Below are positions 35,963-45,053 of a DNA stretch of 64,000 bases, one piece after another. Below the pieces are notes generated by a model. It had not been told where the DNA came from and did not search any database. It saw nothing but the letters and a program-made list of their open reading frames with translations. This DNA comes from JANTGF01 sp963750735 (lineage in GTDB: Bacteria > Bacteroidota > Bacteroidia > Bacteroidales > VadinHA17): the NCBI GenBank assembly GCA_963750735.1, contig CAVVRY010000002.1, positions 62,001 through 126,000 of the forward strand, written 5' to 3'. The position numbers were made by a program, and so were the translations under genes. Every line of letters starts with the position of its first letter. Within the stretch, counting starts at the first letter, position 1.

Positions 35963-36160
35963 TATATTAATTTTATTATTCCCCTCTCGCCTATTCTAAC
36001 TCTATTTAACGAGCTTCATAACAATCAAGTATGTTATTAGTCAATTATTCCTCTTAATTCCTTATTTCGCTCCTAAAATGAAAAAAAGATTTACCAATAT
36101 TATTTTAATTTCATTATTCTGTAAACCCTGTTTTTAATTCTTTCATGTAAATAAAGGCAG

Positions 36161-36168
36161 CAAAGATA
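36161..36168 (-). promoter_or_regulatory. -7 box for the TPR-DUF4292-EnvC operon
   Basis: CAAAGATA (minus strand TATCTTTG) lies about 200 bp upstream of the TPR gene, implying a long leader. The rest of the 35963-36204 gap holds nothing recognised. Confidence 0.4.
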
Positions 36169-36204
36169 ATTATCAGAATATTATTTACGACAAGATGCAA
36201 AATT

Positions 36205-37590
36205 TTACTTTGAATGGGAAGAATAGTGCAAAGTTGCAAAAATCACCAGGGCAGCTAAAAAATAGGTTCCGATTTTTAATACATTATACGGAACAGGATA
36301 GTGCTTCCTTCCCAAAAAGTAGGAAAGAATAATCATAACCAGGTAGGCAGCAAAATGACCCCAGGCAGAAGCAATATAGCCATAAACCGGGACAAATTTG
36401 AGATTTATGAACAACGTCACTGCGGTACCGGCAAGAGTTAAATATACAGCATATTTAGTAATGTCATTTAGTTTATACCACACCGACAGATTTACAAAAA
36501 TTCCAAAAAAGACAAAAGCAATTAATATGATGGGAACAACATTTAAAGCATTCCAGTAATCGGGATGAATAAGATATTTTAATATTTCCAGATTTAATGA
36601 AAGTGCCAGGAAAATAACCAGACAGAATAAAACAAAATAATCCATTACCCGGGCATACAACTGCTTTGCATTTTTGTCCTTTGATTTTGAAAAGAAAAAA
36701 GGTTCGGCCGCATATCGGAACATTTGTATAAATAAGGCCATTAGTACAGCTATTTTATAGTTCGCCCCATAAATAGCTAATTCCTGAATAGCAGTTGATT
36801 TATCAGATAACAAAAATTTCATGGCTGCTTTATCAAAATTATCATTTAAAACTCCTGCCAATCCAGCTACTAATAAAGGAAGTGCATAAACAAGAAGTTT
36901 TTTGAGCAATGCAAAATCTAACTTAAGCCGAACAGATACAATCCTTGGCAGCAACAACAAAAGACTAACAATGCTACCACACAAATTCGCAATAAAGACA
37001 TAGCCCACCCTAATGTCGGGAGAATAAACAGACTTTAAAATGCTGTCGGGATTATTTTTAAGCTGTTGAGGTATCCAGTACAAAAAACCAAAGGCAACTA
37101 CAACAATAACCAGCACGTTAATCAATTTTATAAATGCAAATTTAAATGCCTTATTTTCAATGCGTAATCGCGCAAATGGTATGGCAGTAAAAGCATCAAT
37201 TGCCACAATTACTGAGAACATTTTTATGTATTCACTATGACCGGAATACTCAAGAATATTGGCTATGCCATCAGCATTTAACAACATAATAACGACAAAT
37301 AATATTGACGTTGCTAACAGGGAAAGTGTAGCGGTGTTGTAGACTTTTTTGGAATCGTACTTCTTAGAGGTTGAAAACCTAAAAAATGCCGTTTCCATTC
37401 CATAGGTCAACAAAATTAGCAATATAGCCATATATGCGTAAATCTCAGTAACCACGCCATATTCACCCCCCTCAATCGGAAAAATATATGTATAAAATGG
37501 TGTTAACAAGGCATAATTTAACACCCTGGGTACAATGGTGCCCATTCCATAAACCAGAGTTTGACTTGCTAATTGCTTAATTGAATTCAA
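36205..37590 (-). CDS. Polysaccharide/oligosaccharide flippase, MATE-like (MOP superfamily)
   Basis: 461 aa with about 12-14 membrane helices spread over the whole length. The start MNSIKQLASQTLVYGMGTIVPRVLNYAL is typical of Wzx/RfbX-like and MurJ-related exporters; FSKSKDKNAKQLYARVMDYFVLF marks the central loop. It probably flips a lipid-linked sugar across the inner membrane. In Bacteroidota a gene of this kind commonly sits upstream of the TPR-DUF4292-EnvC set, as here. Which lipid-linked substrate it moves is unknown. Confidence 0.88.
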   Translation of the reverse strand: MNSIKQLASQTLVYGMGTIVPRVLNYALLTPFYTYIFPIEGGEYGVVTEIYAYMAILLILLTYGMETAFFRFSTSKKYDSKKVYNTATLSLLATSILFVVIMLLNADGIANILEYSGHSEYIKMFSVIVAIDAFTAIPFARLRIENKAFKFAFIKLINVLVIVVVAFGFLYWIPQQLKNNPDSILKSVYSPDIRVGYVFIANLCGSIVSLLLLLPRIVSVRLKLDFALLKKLLVYALPLLVAGLAGVLNDNFDKAAMKFLLSDKSTAIQELAIYGANYKIAVLMALFIQMFRYAAEPFFFSKSKDKNAKQLYARVMDYFVLFCLVIFLALSLNLEILKYLIHPDYWNALNVVPIILIAFVFFGIFVNLSVWYKLNDITKYAVYLTLAGTAVTLFINLKFVPVYGYIASAWGHFAAYLVMIILSYFLGRKHYPVPYNVLKIGTYFLAALVIFATLHYSSHSK

Positions 37591-37618
37591 TCAGTCAGAT
37601 ATGAGATGTTTTGATGTG

Positions 37619-37626
37619 CAAAATTA
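37619..37626 (-). promoter_or_regulatory. -7 box for the flippase gene
   Basis: CAAAATTA (minus strand TAATTTTG), 29 bp upstream of the start and overlapping the end of the CDF gene. Confidence 0.45.
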
Positions 37627-38520
37627 ATATTTACTCTCAGTATCAATATGAATGGTGGCTAAAATATTCATTTGTTGCTTGATTTCTTCAAATATCTGTC
37701 TGGTAATTTGAGATGCATCGGTTAATTTCATTTCCTTGGGTAACACAATATGAAAAGTCATTTCGTTGTGAAAGCCATAATTATGAAGATGGAAATGATG
37801 TAGTCGCAAATCGCCAGGATAAATATCTGAAACGATAATTTTAATTTTTTCTATCGTGTCTTGTTCAGGTTTTTTGCCCAATAATGTATTAATGGTATTC
37901 TTTAAAATAACCCAGGCTGAATAAAAAATAATAAGTGAAACTAAAATTCCCAGTACAGCATCAATCCACCAGGCAAATTGCTCTAAAAATATTCCCACTA
38001 AAATTAATGCAGAAGAAATAGCATCAGATCTGTGATGCCAGCCATCAGCTTTAATACTTTCTGCATCAATTCTTCGTGATACCCAGAAAGCATATTGTGC
38101 CATTACTTCTTTCAGAACCATTGAAATTATTGTTACAACAATGGCAATTAATCCAAAACTGGCTTCCTCTTTGTTTTGTAGCTTTTCAATTGAAACGTCA
38201 ATGAAGTGTACGCCAATTAGAATCAACAAAATCCCAATTATTAATGAGGAGATAAATTCTGCTCTTCCATGCCCAAAGGGATGTTCACTGTCCGGTGGTT
38301 TGGAGGCTATCTTCATCCCGATAACAACTATAAGGGATGAAATTGAATCTGTTAATGTGTGCCAGGCATCAGCTATGAGGGCCACTGATCCGGAAACCAT
38401 TCCCGCCCATAATTTGATTACAAACAGAACAATATTCCCCAGACCGGTGACAATCCCTTCAACCATACCCATTTTGTATAGCTTTCCATTTGAATTGTTT
38501 GGATTGTTTATGGGGACCAT
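37624..38520 (-). CDS. Cation diffusion facilitator family metal exporter
   Basis: 298 aa with six predicted helices followed by a cytoplasmic beta domain (about 215-298). The metal site is visible as DAWHTLTDS in helix 2 and DGWHHRSDA in helix 5, the usual HxxxD pairs. The motif DSEHPFGHGRAE is the loop typical of CDF proteins for zinc or iron. It exports divalent cations in exchange for protons; zinc is most likely but iron or manganese cannot be excluded. The gene stands alone at the left of a divergent pair. Confidence 0.94.
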   Translation of the reverse strand: MVPINNPNNSNGKLYKMGMVEGIVTGLGNIVLFVIKLWAGMVSGSVALIADAWHTLTDSISSLIVVIGMKIASKPPDSEHPFGHGRAEFISSLIIGILLILIGVHFIDVSIEKLQNKEEASFGLIAIVVTIISMVLKEVMAQYAFWVSRRIDAESIKADGWHHRSDAISSALILVGIFLEQFAWWIDAVLGILVSLIIFYSAWVILKNTINTLLGKKPEQDTIEKIKIIVSDIYPGDLRLHHFHLHNYGFHNEMTFHIVLPKEMKLTDASQITRQIFEEIKQQMNILATIHIDTESKY

Positions 38521-38633
38521 ATTCTATTTTTGGAATAAGTTCAGCGAAAATAGTGATTTTATTACTTAATTTCAATTCATGTTGAAAACAATAATTACTT
38601 GATAATCTATGTTATATATTTTTCAAATAAGAT

Positions 38634-38641
38634 TACTTTTG
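38634..38641 (+). promoter_or_regulatory. -7 box for the 38650 gene
   Basis: TACTTTTG matches TAnnTTTG and ends 8 bp before the ATG at 38650, implying an almost leaderless transcript. It rules out the upstream ATG at 38599 as the start. Confidence 0.5.
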
Positions 38642-38649
38642 CAGCAAAT

Positions 38650-38988
38650 ATGGAACATTTTAATAGCTGGGATAATTTAACCCTGTTTTTAAAGGATAAT
38701 TTTGGAATTGATGAGAATCTTCCCTCTGTTCTTTTTCTGATAGGTTTACAAGAATCCGGACAGGGTTTTAAAGCATATGATCAACAAGAAAAAACTGAAA
38801 TTATTAAACAAGCACAAATAAAATTACTGGCCCGTGAAAATTTCTATATTCCTTTGAGTTTTGACAAGCTGAAAGAGTCCAGCTGGATCGAAAATCCCAA
38901 TATGCCTGTTCCTTCAGAAGCAGTATTGGAAAAATTACTTAAAACACTTATACTTGATTACTTTAACGAACAAAAAATCTCTAATTAA
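38650..38988 (+). CDS. Conserved hypothetical protein
   Basis: 112 aa from ATG 38650. Not recognised as a named family. It is predicted to be soluble and mostly helical, with the segments VLFLIGLQESGQG and QEKTEIIKQAQIKLLA and a YIPLSFDKLKESSWIENP stretch. No signal peptide, cysteines or catalytic motif are evident. It lies 12 bp before the peptidyl-prolyl isomerase gene and is probably co-transcribed with it. Confidence 0.75.
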   Translation: MEHFNSWDNLTLFLKDNFGIDENLPSVLFLIGLQESGQGFKAYDQQEKTEIIKQAQIKLLARENFYIPLSFDKLKESSWIENPNMPVPSEAVLEKLLKTLILDYFNEQKISN

Positions 38989-39000
38989 ATTTTTAAGAAA

Positions 39001-39828
39001 ATGACTAATAAAAATAATGCAATACTATTATTACTTACTGTAATTTTAATTGTTTTTACTTCTTGTAGCAGTACGAAGATAGAAAATGGAGAACAGCTTG
39101 TACTTATTGAAACAACCCAGGGAAACATTAAGGTTAAATTGTATAACCAAACTCCTCTGCATCGAGATAACTTTTTAAAATTGGTGAAGGAGAAAAATTA
39201 TAATGGAGTATTGTTTCACAGGGTAATTGATAATTTTATGATTCAGGCTGGAGATCCTGGTTCACGAAACGCCACAGAAGGAGAAAAACTTGGAATAGGG
39301 GATGTGGATTATACCATCCCTGCGGAAATTAATACAGAATTATTCCACAAAAAAGGAGCTCTTGCTGCAGCCAGACAGGGAGATGAGGTTAATCCAGAAA
39401 AAAGATCATCCGGGTCACAATTTTATATTGTTGAAGGTAAAACACTTACTGATGAGGATTTTGATCAAATTGAAAACAGGATTAATAGCATGACCAAGCA
39501 AGCTACATTTTTTAAATTTGTTGAAGAAGAAAAAAACAACGCTATGGATAATGATAGTGTTTTTGATTATTCTAAAATTCAACAGGCGGCGGCGCTAAGA
39601 ACCGAGGAGTTTTTTGCAAATACCGAACCTTATAAAATATCTCCTGAAAATAGGGAAGTATATAAAACAATTGGTGGAACTCCTCATCTCGATCAGAATT
39701 ATACAATTTTTGGTGAAGTAGTGGAAGGACTTGAGGTTGTAGAAAAAATTTCCTCTGTTAAAACTGATGAAGACGACAGACCGGTAGAAGATGTTAGAAT
39801 TATTTCGATGAAAACAGTAAGAAAATAA
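39001..39828 (+). CDS. Cyclophilin-type peptidyl-prolyl isomerase, lipoprotein
   Basis: 275 aa. The signal sequence ends in a clear lipobox (FTSC, Cys near 22), so the protein is membrane-anchored outside the cytoplasm. The cyclophilin core is present in two blocks: VLFHRVIDNFMIQAGDP and SSGSQFYIV first, then GTPHLDQNYTIFGEVVEGLEVVEKI. Between them an insertion of about 70 residues, helical and rich in Glu and Asn, separates parts that are continuous in small cyclophilins. It should assist folding of envelope proteins. It lies between the 38650 gene and pheS. Confidence 0.92.
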   Translation: MTNKNNAILLLLTVILIVFTSCSSTKIENGEQLVLIETTQGNIKVKLYNQTPLHRDNFLKLVKEKNYNGVLFHRVIDNFMIQAGDPGSRNATEGEKLGIGDVDYTIPAEINTELFHKKGALAAARQGDEVNPEKRSSGSQFYIVEGKTLTDEDFDQIENRINSMTKQATFFKFVEEEKNNAMDNDSVFDYSKIQQAAALRTEEFFANTEPYKISPENREVYKTIGGTPHLDQNYTIFGEVVEGLEVVEKISSVKTDEDDRPVEDVRIISMKTVRK

Positions 39829-39864
39829 TTTACTAAAATTGTATATGTTTTAAATTGCTCTGAT

Positions 39865-40908
39865 ATGATTGAAAATATTGATGCATTACTTAAGGAGGTT
39901 CAGAATCATGTTGTTCATTCAAAGGAAGATATAGAACAATTTAGAATTAAATACCTATCAAAAAAAGGAATTATACCCGGCCTTTTCCAGGAATTCAAGA
40001 ATATTGAGGCTTCGAAAAGAAAAGAATTCGGACAAAAATTAAATGATCTAAAAAATGTTGTTCAGTCTAGGATTGAAGAATTTAAATCAAAATTAGATCA
40101 AGGTCCGGTTCAATCTTCATCTGATACAGATTTGAGTTTACCAGGGGATATTTTTAAGCCTGGATCCAGGCATCCGGTGTCAATAGTACGAAATGAAATA
40201 ATTACTATTTTTTCTCATCTTGGTTTTACAGTTTCTGAAGGACCTGAGATAGAAGATGATGATCATGTATTTTCAAAGTTGAATTTCCCCCCAGAACATC
40301 CGGCCAGGGATATGCAGGATACCTTCTTTATCGAAAAAAATACAGACAGGAATAATCGCAATAAGGATGTTTTATTAAGAACCCATACCTCATCAGTTCA
40401 GGTTCGGGTAATGGAAAATAGTGATCCGCCAATTAGAACAATTTCTCCGGGTCGTGTTTTCAGAAATGAGGCTATATCGGCAAGGGCACACTGTATTTTT
40501 CACCAGGTTGAAGGTTTATATATTGATACAAATGTATCTTTTGCCGATCTCAAACAAACTTTATTGTATTTTTCTCGGGAAATGTTTGGTGAAGATACTG
40601 AAATACGTCTGCGCCCATCTTATTTCCCTTTTACAGAACCTTCAGCTGAAATGGATGTAAGTTGTAAAATATGCAACGGAAAAGGCTGCAATGTATGTAA
40701 ATATACCGGTTGGCTTGAGGTGTTGGGATGCGGCATGGTAGATCCTAATGTTTTGGAAAGTTGTAATATTGATTCACAAAAATATACCGGTTTTGCTTTC
40801 GGAATGGGAGTTGAACGAATTGCTATGTTAAAATATCAAATTAACGATTTGCGTCTTTACTTTGAAAATGATATTCGTTTTCTGGAACAATTCACTTCGG
40901 CTTTTTAG
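39865..40908 (+). CDS. pheS: Phenylalanyl-tRNA synthetase alpha subunit
   Basis: 347 aa, class II synthetase. The N-terminal coiled-coil (about 1-90) binds tRNA. Motif 2 (RNEAISARAHCIFHQVEGLYI) and motif 3 (GFAFGMGVERIAML) are intact, as is the cysteine-rich loop CKICNGKGCNVCKYTGW. It forms an alpha2-beta2 enzyme with PheT, whose gene is not in the window. It is 36 bp after the cyclophilin gene. Confidence 0.97.
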   Translation: MIENIDALLKEVQNHVVHSKEDIEQFRIKYLSKKGIIPGLFQEFKNIEASKRKEFGQKLNDLKNVVQSRIEEFKSKLDQGPVQSSSDTDLSLPGDIFKPGSRHPVSIVRNEIITIFSHLGFTVSEGPEIEDDDHVFSKLNFPPEHPARDMQDTFFIEKNTDRNNRNKDVLLRTHTSSVQVRVMENSDPPIRTISPGRVFRNEAISARAHCIFHQVEGLYIDTNVSFADLKQTLLYFSREMFGEDTEIRLRPSYFPFTEPSAEMDVSCKICNGKGCNVCKYTGWLEVLGCGMVDPNVLESCNIDSQKYTGFAFGMGVERIAMLKYQINDLRLYFENDIRFLEQFTSAF

Positions 40909-40938
40909 TTTCAAAAAATTTGTTTTTTCACAATATTT

Positions 40939-41358
40939 TTATTCTTCAAGCACTTTAATTTCGTGGGTAACTTCAAAAGCATTTCTATAATTGAAAGAAA
41001 CCCCACAATATCGATTCTGTGATAAGTCCACTGCTTTTTCAAGTTTACTCATTGGCAAATCTTTCCCTGTAAATTCATAAACAATATGCATTTTAGTAAA
41101 GTGCTTGGGGTGTTCTTCTGTAAGATCTCCCTCGACACGAACATTAAATTTATCTACTTCAACTCTCATCTTTTTAAGTATTGAAATTACATCCATACCA
41201 GTGCATCCTGCCAGCGAAACAAGCATTAATGGTTTAGGCTGAGGTCCACGGTTTTTACCACCTACTGCCTCAGTAGCATCCAGTGTTATTTTCATTCCCT
41301 TAACATCAGCCTCAAAACCCATATTATCAAGCCAATTTAGATTTACTACTTCTTTCAT
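40939..41358 (-). CDS. OsmC/Ohr-family protein
   Basis: 139 aa, typical OsmC fold length. Both redox cysteines are present: one in SLAGCTGMDVISIL and one in NRYCGVSF. These proteins reduce organic hydroperoxides with a reactive thiol pair. It converges with pheS and diverges from the Crp/Fnr gene. A strong promoter (-33 TTTG, -7 TATATTTG) lies 32 bp upstream, and a 16-bp palindrome sits just beyond it, so control by the divergent regulator is plausible. Confidence 0.93.
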   Translation of the reverse strand: MKEVVNLNWLDNMGFEADVKGMKITLDATEAVGGKNRGPQPKPLMLVSLAGCTGMDVISILKKMRVEVDKFNVRVEGDLTEEHPKHFTKMHIVYEFTGKDLPMSKLEKAVDLSQNRYCGVSFNYRNAFEVTHEIKVLEE

Positions 41359-41389
41359 AATATCTCTCTTTAAATATTCAAATTTTTCG

Positions 41390-41419
41390 CAAATATACTT
41401 TTAAATTGTATATTGCAAA
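41390..41419 (-). promoter_or_regulatory. Promoter of the OsmC-family gene
   Basis: On the minus strand: -33 TTTG (41416-41419), 18-bp spacer, -7 TATATTTG (41390-41397). This is a full match to the Bacteroidota consensus, 32 bp upstream of the start. Confidence 0.65.
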
Positions 41420-41424
41420 AATTA

Positions 41425-41440
41425 TAATATTGCAATATTA
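41425..41440. promoter_or_regulatory. Palindromic operator candidate between osmC-type and crp-type genes
   Basis: TAATATTGCAATATTA is a perfect 16-bp palindrome just upstream of the osmC -33 box and 26 bp before the Crp/Fnr start. A half-like ATTGCAA also occurs at 41413-41419. It differs from the classical FNR box but is well placed for a divergent regulator. Confidence 0.5.
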
Positions 41441-41465
41441 ACCACTATTCGTCTATTGTTCCTTA

Positions 41466-42168
41466 ATGAAAAGAAAGAAAAATACACCAACACTAGAGGA
41501 GGCTTCATTGCAACTTCATCCTATTTTTCTTCAATTATCCGAAGGAGGAGATGGAGCTTGTAAACTATGAGAAAGAATGCAATTATTTCAAAAGAGGTGA
41601 AATTTTGTATCACGAAGGTCGACGTATGACAGGTTTTTATTGTGTGAACAAAGGAATTGTTAAAATTTTTAAGACGGGCATTGATGGCAAAGAACAAATT
41701 ATAGCATTTGCTCAAAAAGGAGATATACTGGGGTATCGATCAATTTTAAGCAATGAAAATGCCTGTACTACATCAAAAGTAATTGAAGATGCTGTTTTAT
41801 GTTTCATTCCTGCGCATCTTTTATTAGAATTGGTAAAGAAAAATCCTGAGTTTTCTTTTGCCATAATGAAACTTACCTGTCAGGAACTAGGTGAGGCTAA
41901 TTCATATATCACTGACCTGGCGCAAAAAACAGTTAGAGAACGTCTTGCTGAAATATTGGTTTTACTAAAAGAAAAATTTGGTTTGGACAGCGACGGAACT
42001 CTTCAAATTTCACTAACCCGCGAAGAACTTGCTAATATAGTTGGAACTGCCACAGAATCGGTAATACGATTGTTATCAGAATTTAAAACTGATAAACTAA
42101 TAGATTTAAATGGCAGGAAAATAAAAATCCTTGATATTCAAGGATTAACAAAACTTGGAAACCTTTAG
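41466..42168 (+). CDS. Crp/Fnr-family transcription regulator (one-base frameshift)
   Basis: The N-terminus MKRKKNTPTLEEASLQLHPIF... starts at 41466. At GAAGGAGGAG (41541-41550) one extra G throws it out of frame; skipping it gives LSEEEMELVNYEKECNYF and continues to 42168, 233 aa. The cyclic-nucleotide-like beta-roll (about 45-135) has the usual GDILGYRSILSNE segment, and the C-terminal helix-turn-helix reads REELANIVGTATESVIRLLSEF. There is no FNR iron-sulfur cysteine cluster. Divergent from an OsmC protein, it may sense an oxidative or metabolic signal. Confidence 0.88.
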
Positions 42169-42213
42169 GTTTTAGATCCCCAATTAATTTCTTACCTGCC
42201 TGAAAATCTCTTC

Positions 42214-42384
42214 CTAATCGAGTATATTATTCAATACAACATAAAATAGGAAGCCTCCCAATATCATACCACCACTGACCAATAAAAGTGTGTTATTATC
42301 AATTTTTGAAAACTCAGCATAGGTAAGAATTAAAATACCCAATATGATGATAATTAAGCCGAATCTTTTTAAAAACGCTTTCAT
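42214..42384 (-). CDS. Small two-helix membrane protein
   Basis: 56 aa, ATG at 42384, stop TAG at 42214. The sequence MKAFLKRFGLIIIILGILIL is a positively charged start followed by a membrane helix, then YAEFSKIDNNT as a turn, then LLLVSGGMILGGFLFYVVL as a second helix. It looks like a genuine small inner-membrane protein with both ends in the cytoplasm. Family not recognised; many Bacteroidota have similar short proteins. It lies alone between the Crp-like gene and ruvB. Confidence 0.7.
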   Translation of the reverse strand: MKAFLKRFGLIIIILGILILTYAEFSKIDNNTLLLVSGGMILGGFLFYVVLNNILD

Positions 42385-42463
42385 GATCAAGAATTATTTT
42401 AGTTAAATTAAAATTAATTAAGTTCAAATATACATAAAAATTTCTATCAAATATTTACGCATT

Positions 42464-43489
42464 TTAGAATAACAATCTATCGCTTGAAAAAAAATCTTTA
42501 CCCAGGTGTTTAAATGCCAGCTCTGTTGCCTCTCTTCCTCTGGATGTTCTTTTTATATATCCCTCTTTAATTAAAAAAGGCTCATACACTTCTTCAATTG
42601 TACCACCTTCCTCGCCCACAGCAGTGGCTATGGTAGAAATTCCGACTGGACCACCTTTAAATTTATTGATTATAGTACTTAGAATTTTATTATCCATCTC
42701 ATCCAAACCATGCTGGTCAATATTCAAAGCCTTCAATGAGTAAGCTGTAATATCTAAATCTATCGTTCCATTTCCTTTAACCTGCGCAAAATCGCGAACC
42801 CTGCGTAACAATGCATTTGCAATTCGGGGAGTACCTCGGCTTCGAGAAGCAATTTCTTCTGATGCCCTTTTATTGATTTCTACACTCATAATCTGCGATG
42901 ATCTGTCCACAATCTTTTTTAAAACCTGAGCATCATAATATTCAAGATGAAGAGTTATACCAAATCGGGCACGCAGTGGACTTGTTAATAAGCCGGATCG
43001 AGTAGTTGCACCTATCAAAGTAAATGGATTTAGTTTTAGCTGGACACTTCTGGCACTTGGGCCTTTATCAATCATGATATCAATCCGGAAATCTTCCATT
43101 GCAGAATAAAGATATTCCTCAACAACCGGACTTAATCTGTGTATTTCATCAATGAAAAGAATATCATTTGGCTCAAGACTGGTAAGTAAGCCAGCAAGGT
43201 CTCCAGGTTTGTCAAGAACTGGCCCGGAACTTACTTTAATTCCTACATTTAATTCGTTGGAAATAATATTTGCCAGTGTGGTTTTTCCCAAACCTGGTGG
43301 GCCATGTAAAAGGGTATGGTCTAGGGCTTCTTTTCTTTGGGAAGCAGCCTGAACAAAGACTTTCAAATTATCAACAACTTTAAATTGTCCCTTAAAATCA
43401 CTAAAACTCAGCGGTCTTAATTTTATTTCAAAATCCTTTTCCTGGTCTGATAAATCTTCAATCCTTATATCAAAATTATTTTCCATCAA
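42464..43489 (-). CDS. ruvB: Holliday junction branch migration helicase RuvB
   Basis: 341 aa. AAA+ motifs are intact: Walker A HGPPGLGKTT (about 62-71), Walker B ILFIDEIHRL, sensor 1 LIGATTRSGLL and the arginine finger region in SPLRARFGI. The C-terminal winged helix (about 265-330) contains TIEEVYEPFLIKEGYIKRTSRGR. RuvB forms the hexameric motor that moves Holliday junctions together with RuvA. Its start overlaps the MORN-protein gene by 14 bp. Confidence 0.98.
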   Translation of the reverse strand: MMENNFDIRIEDLSDQEKDFEIKLRPLSFSDFKGQFKVVDNLKVFVQAASQRKEALDHTLLHGPPGLGKTTLANIISNELNVGIKVSSGPVLDKPGDLAGLLTSLEPNDILFIDEIHRLSPVVEEYLYSAMEDFRIDIMIDKGPSARSVQLKLNPFTLIGATTRSGLLTSPLRARFGITLHLEYYDAQVLKKIVDRSSQIMSVEINKRASEEIASRSRGTPRIANALLRRVRDFAQVKGNGTIDLDITAYSLKALNIDQHGLDEMDNKILSTIINKFKGGPVGISTIATAVGEEGGTIEEVYEPFLIKEGYIKRTSRGREATELAFKHLGKDFFSSDRLLF

Positions 43490-45053
43490 GCCCTTGTATT
43501 CTTTTTATTTTCTCTTCCAACTCAACTTTTACTCCATTTATGCTTTTTTCAAGGTCGTCTTTGTAAACAATATTTAGAATTACATTTCCTTCCTCATCAT
43601 ATTTTTTCCAACTTTTATGCTTAATTCCCATTCTGTAATATCTGTCTTCTTTCAGAGCTTTATTGTTGTAATAATATTTGTGTTTTCCATCGGGCAAATC
43701 CTGAATGAAATTACCTGTAAATTTCAAAGTATTATCGAGATAATAATATTTCCAAATCCCGTCCTTTAATCCTCCAATGTAATTTCCTTCTTCAATTTGA
43801 TCACCTACTCTATAAATCCATTTTCCATCTTTTTCACCACTTAAATAATTTCCTTCAGCAACAATATCACCTAATTCTGAATATTGAACAGAAGACCCAT
43901 CTTCATTGCCTATGAAATATTCTTCCTCCCGCAAAATTAATCCACTTGGATAATACCAGGTCCATATTCCATGAATCTTGTCGTTTCTAAATGTTCCGGT
44001 TTGCTCTACTTTTCCATCTTTTCTATAAAAATTCCAGGACCCTGTCCGCATGTTGTTCTCATATTTCCCCTCATCCCTAAGTTCGCCAGATGAATAATAA
44101 TCCTTCCAATCTCCGGATTTTTCACCTTTATCGTTTATAATTCCTGTTGAAATAATATTTCCACTATTGTCATAAATTTTAGCACTAGAAACAGACCCAT
44201 CAGAGGCATATGCTCGATGAATACCTACCGGAATATTATCCTTATAAGGGCCACTGGAAATTAGCACTCCATTTTCATCAAATACATTGCGAATATCAAT
44301 ACTTTCTGATTCATTAGGAGCATCATTTATTACTTTCCCATTCTCGTATCGAATGGCAAAACGTAAGTTTCCATTTTCCTCATATTCTTTGTAGTAACCA
44401 TTCAACTGATCATCAACATACATTCGTTCGAAATGCAATTTCCCATTTGGATAAAATTCTTTCCAGATTCCCTGTTTTAATTTGTTTTTATCAACACGAT
44501 TTACTCTTTCCCGGCTCGTCAAATAATTATTTCTATATTCTAAAATAGTTATAATTTCCCCTGTTTTTGAATATTCAAATGATAGTCCCTGTTTTTTACC
44601 TTCAACATAATTTATAGTTGATTTTATATTATTGTTATCATAGTATGTGTAAGCAGTTCCTTCACGCTTATCATTTACATAAAGTTCTTTGCTTATGATA
44701 TATCCATCTGGCCTATTCTTATTTTCATAATTATACTTATAGGAAAACCCACTTTTCTTACCAATCTGATAATCTATTTTTTCAATTGTATCACCTACCT
44801 GATTGTAAAATACCCAGATACTATCCAGTAAATGATTGGTTCTTTTTCCTTCAGACTTGACAACGCCGGTTACGTAATAGGTTCTCCAAAAACCTTCAGG
44901 TTTTCCATTTTTCATTAAACCTTCGCTCGAAACTTGTCCGTTTGGATAGAAAAATTTATTATAACCATTTGGATTTACTTCCTGGCTAAATACACTAAAT
45001 GAAAATAATAGGATAGCTATAAAAAATATATATCTCATGTTCCTAAAGTCCAA
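43476..45053 (-). CDS. Exported MORN-repeat (YwqK-like) protein
   Basis: 525 aa with a signal peptide (about 1-22, ILLFSFSVFSQ). The rest is a long array of MORN-type units such as YPNGQVSSEG, GKPEGFWRTYYVTG and GIWKEFYPNGKLHFER, about 15-20 units of around 23 residues. Such repeats give beta-meander surfaces for protein or lipid contacts; the antitoxin annotation often given to YwqK relatives is not supported here. It is placed between nadA and ruvB with short overlaps (11 and 14 bp), so all three are probably one operon. Function unknown. Confidence 0.88.
   Translation of the reverse strand: MDFRNMRYIFFIAILLFSFSVFSQEVNPNGYNKFFYPNGQVSSEGLMKNGKPEGFWRTYYVTGVVKSEGKRTNHLLDSIWVFYNQVGDTIEKIDYQIGKKSGFSYKYNYENKNRPDGYIISKELYVNDKREGTAYTYYDNNNIKSTINYVEGKKQGLSFEYSKTGEIITILEYRNNYLTSRERVNRVDKNKLKQGIWKEFYPNGKLHFERMYVDDQLNGYYKEYEENGNLRFAIRYENGKVINDAPNESESIDIRNVFDENGVLISSGPYKDNIPVGIHRAYASDGSVSSAKIYDNSGNIISTGIINDKGEKSGDWKDYYSSGELRDEGKYENNMRTGSWNFYRKDGKVEQTGTFRNDKIHGIWTWYYPSGLILREEEYFIGNEDGSSVQYSELGDIVAEGNYLSGEKDGKWIYRVGDQIEEGNYIGGLKDGIWKYYYLDNTLKFTGNFIQDLPDGKHKYYYNNKALKEDRYYRMGIKHKSWKKYDEEGNVILNIVYKDDLEKSINGVKVELEEKIKRIQGLDGK

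Noticed and set aside
36078..36137. Short frame of 19 aa starting MKKRF
   Set aside because: Too short, opposite to the presumed leader of the TPR operon, and without other support.
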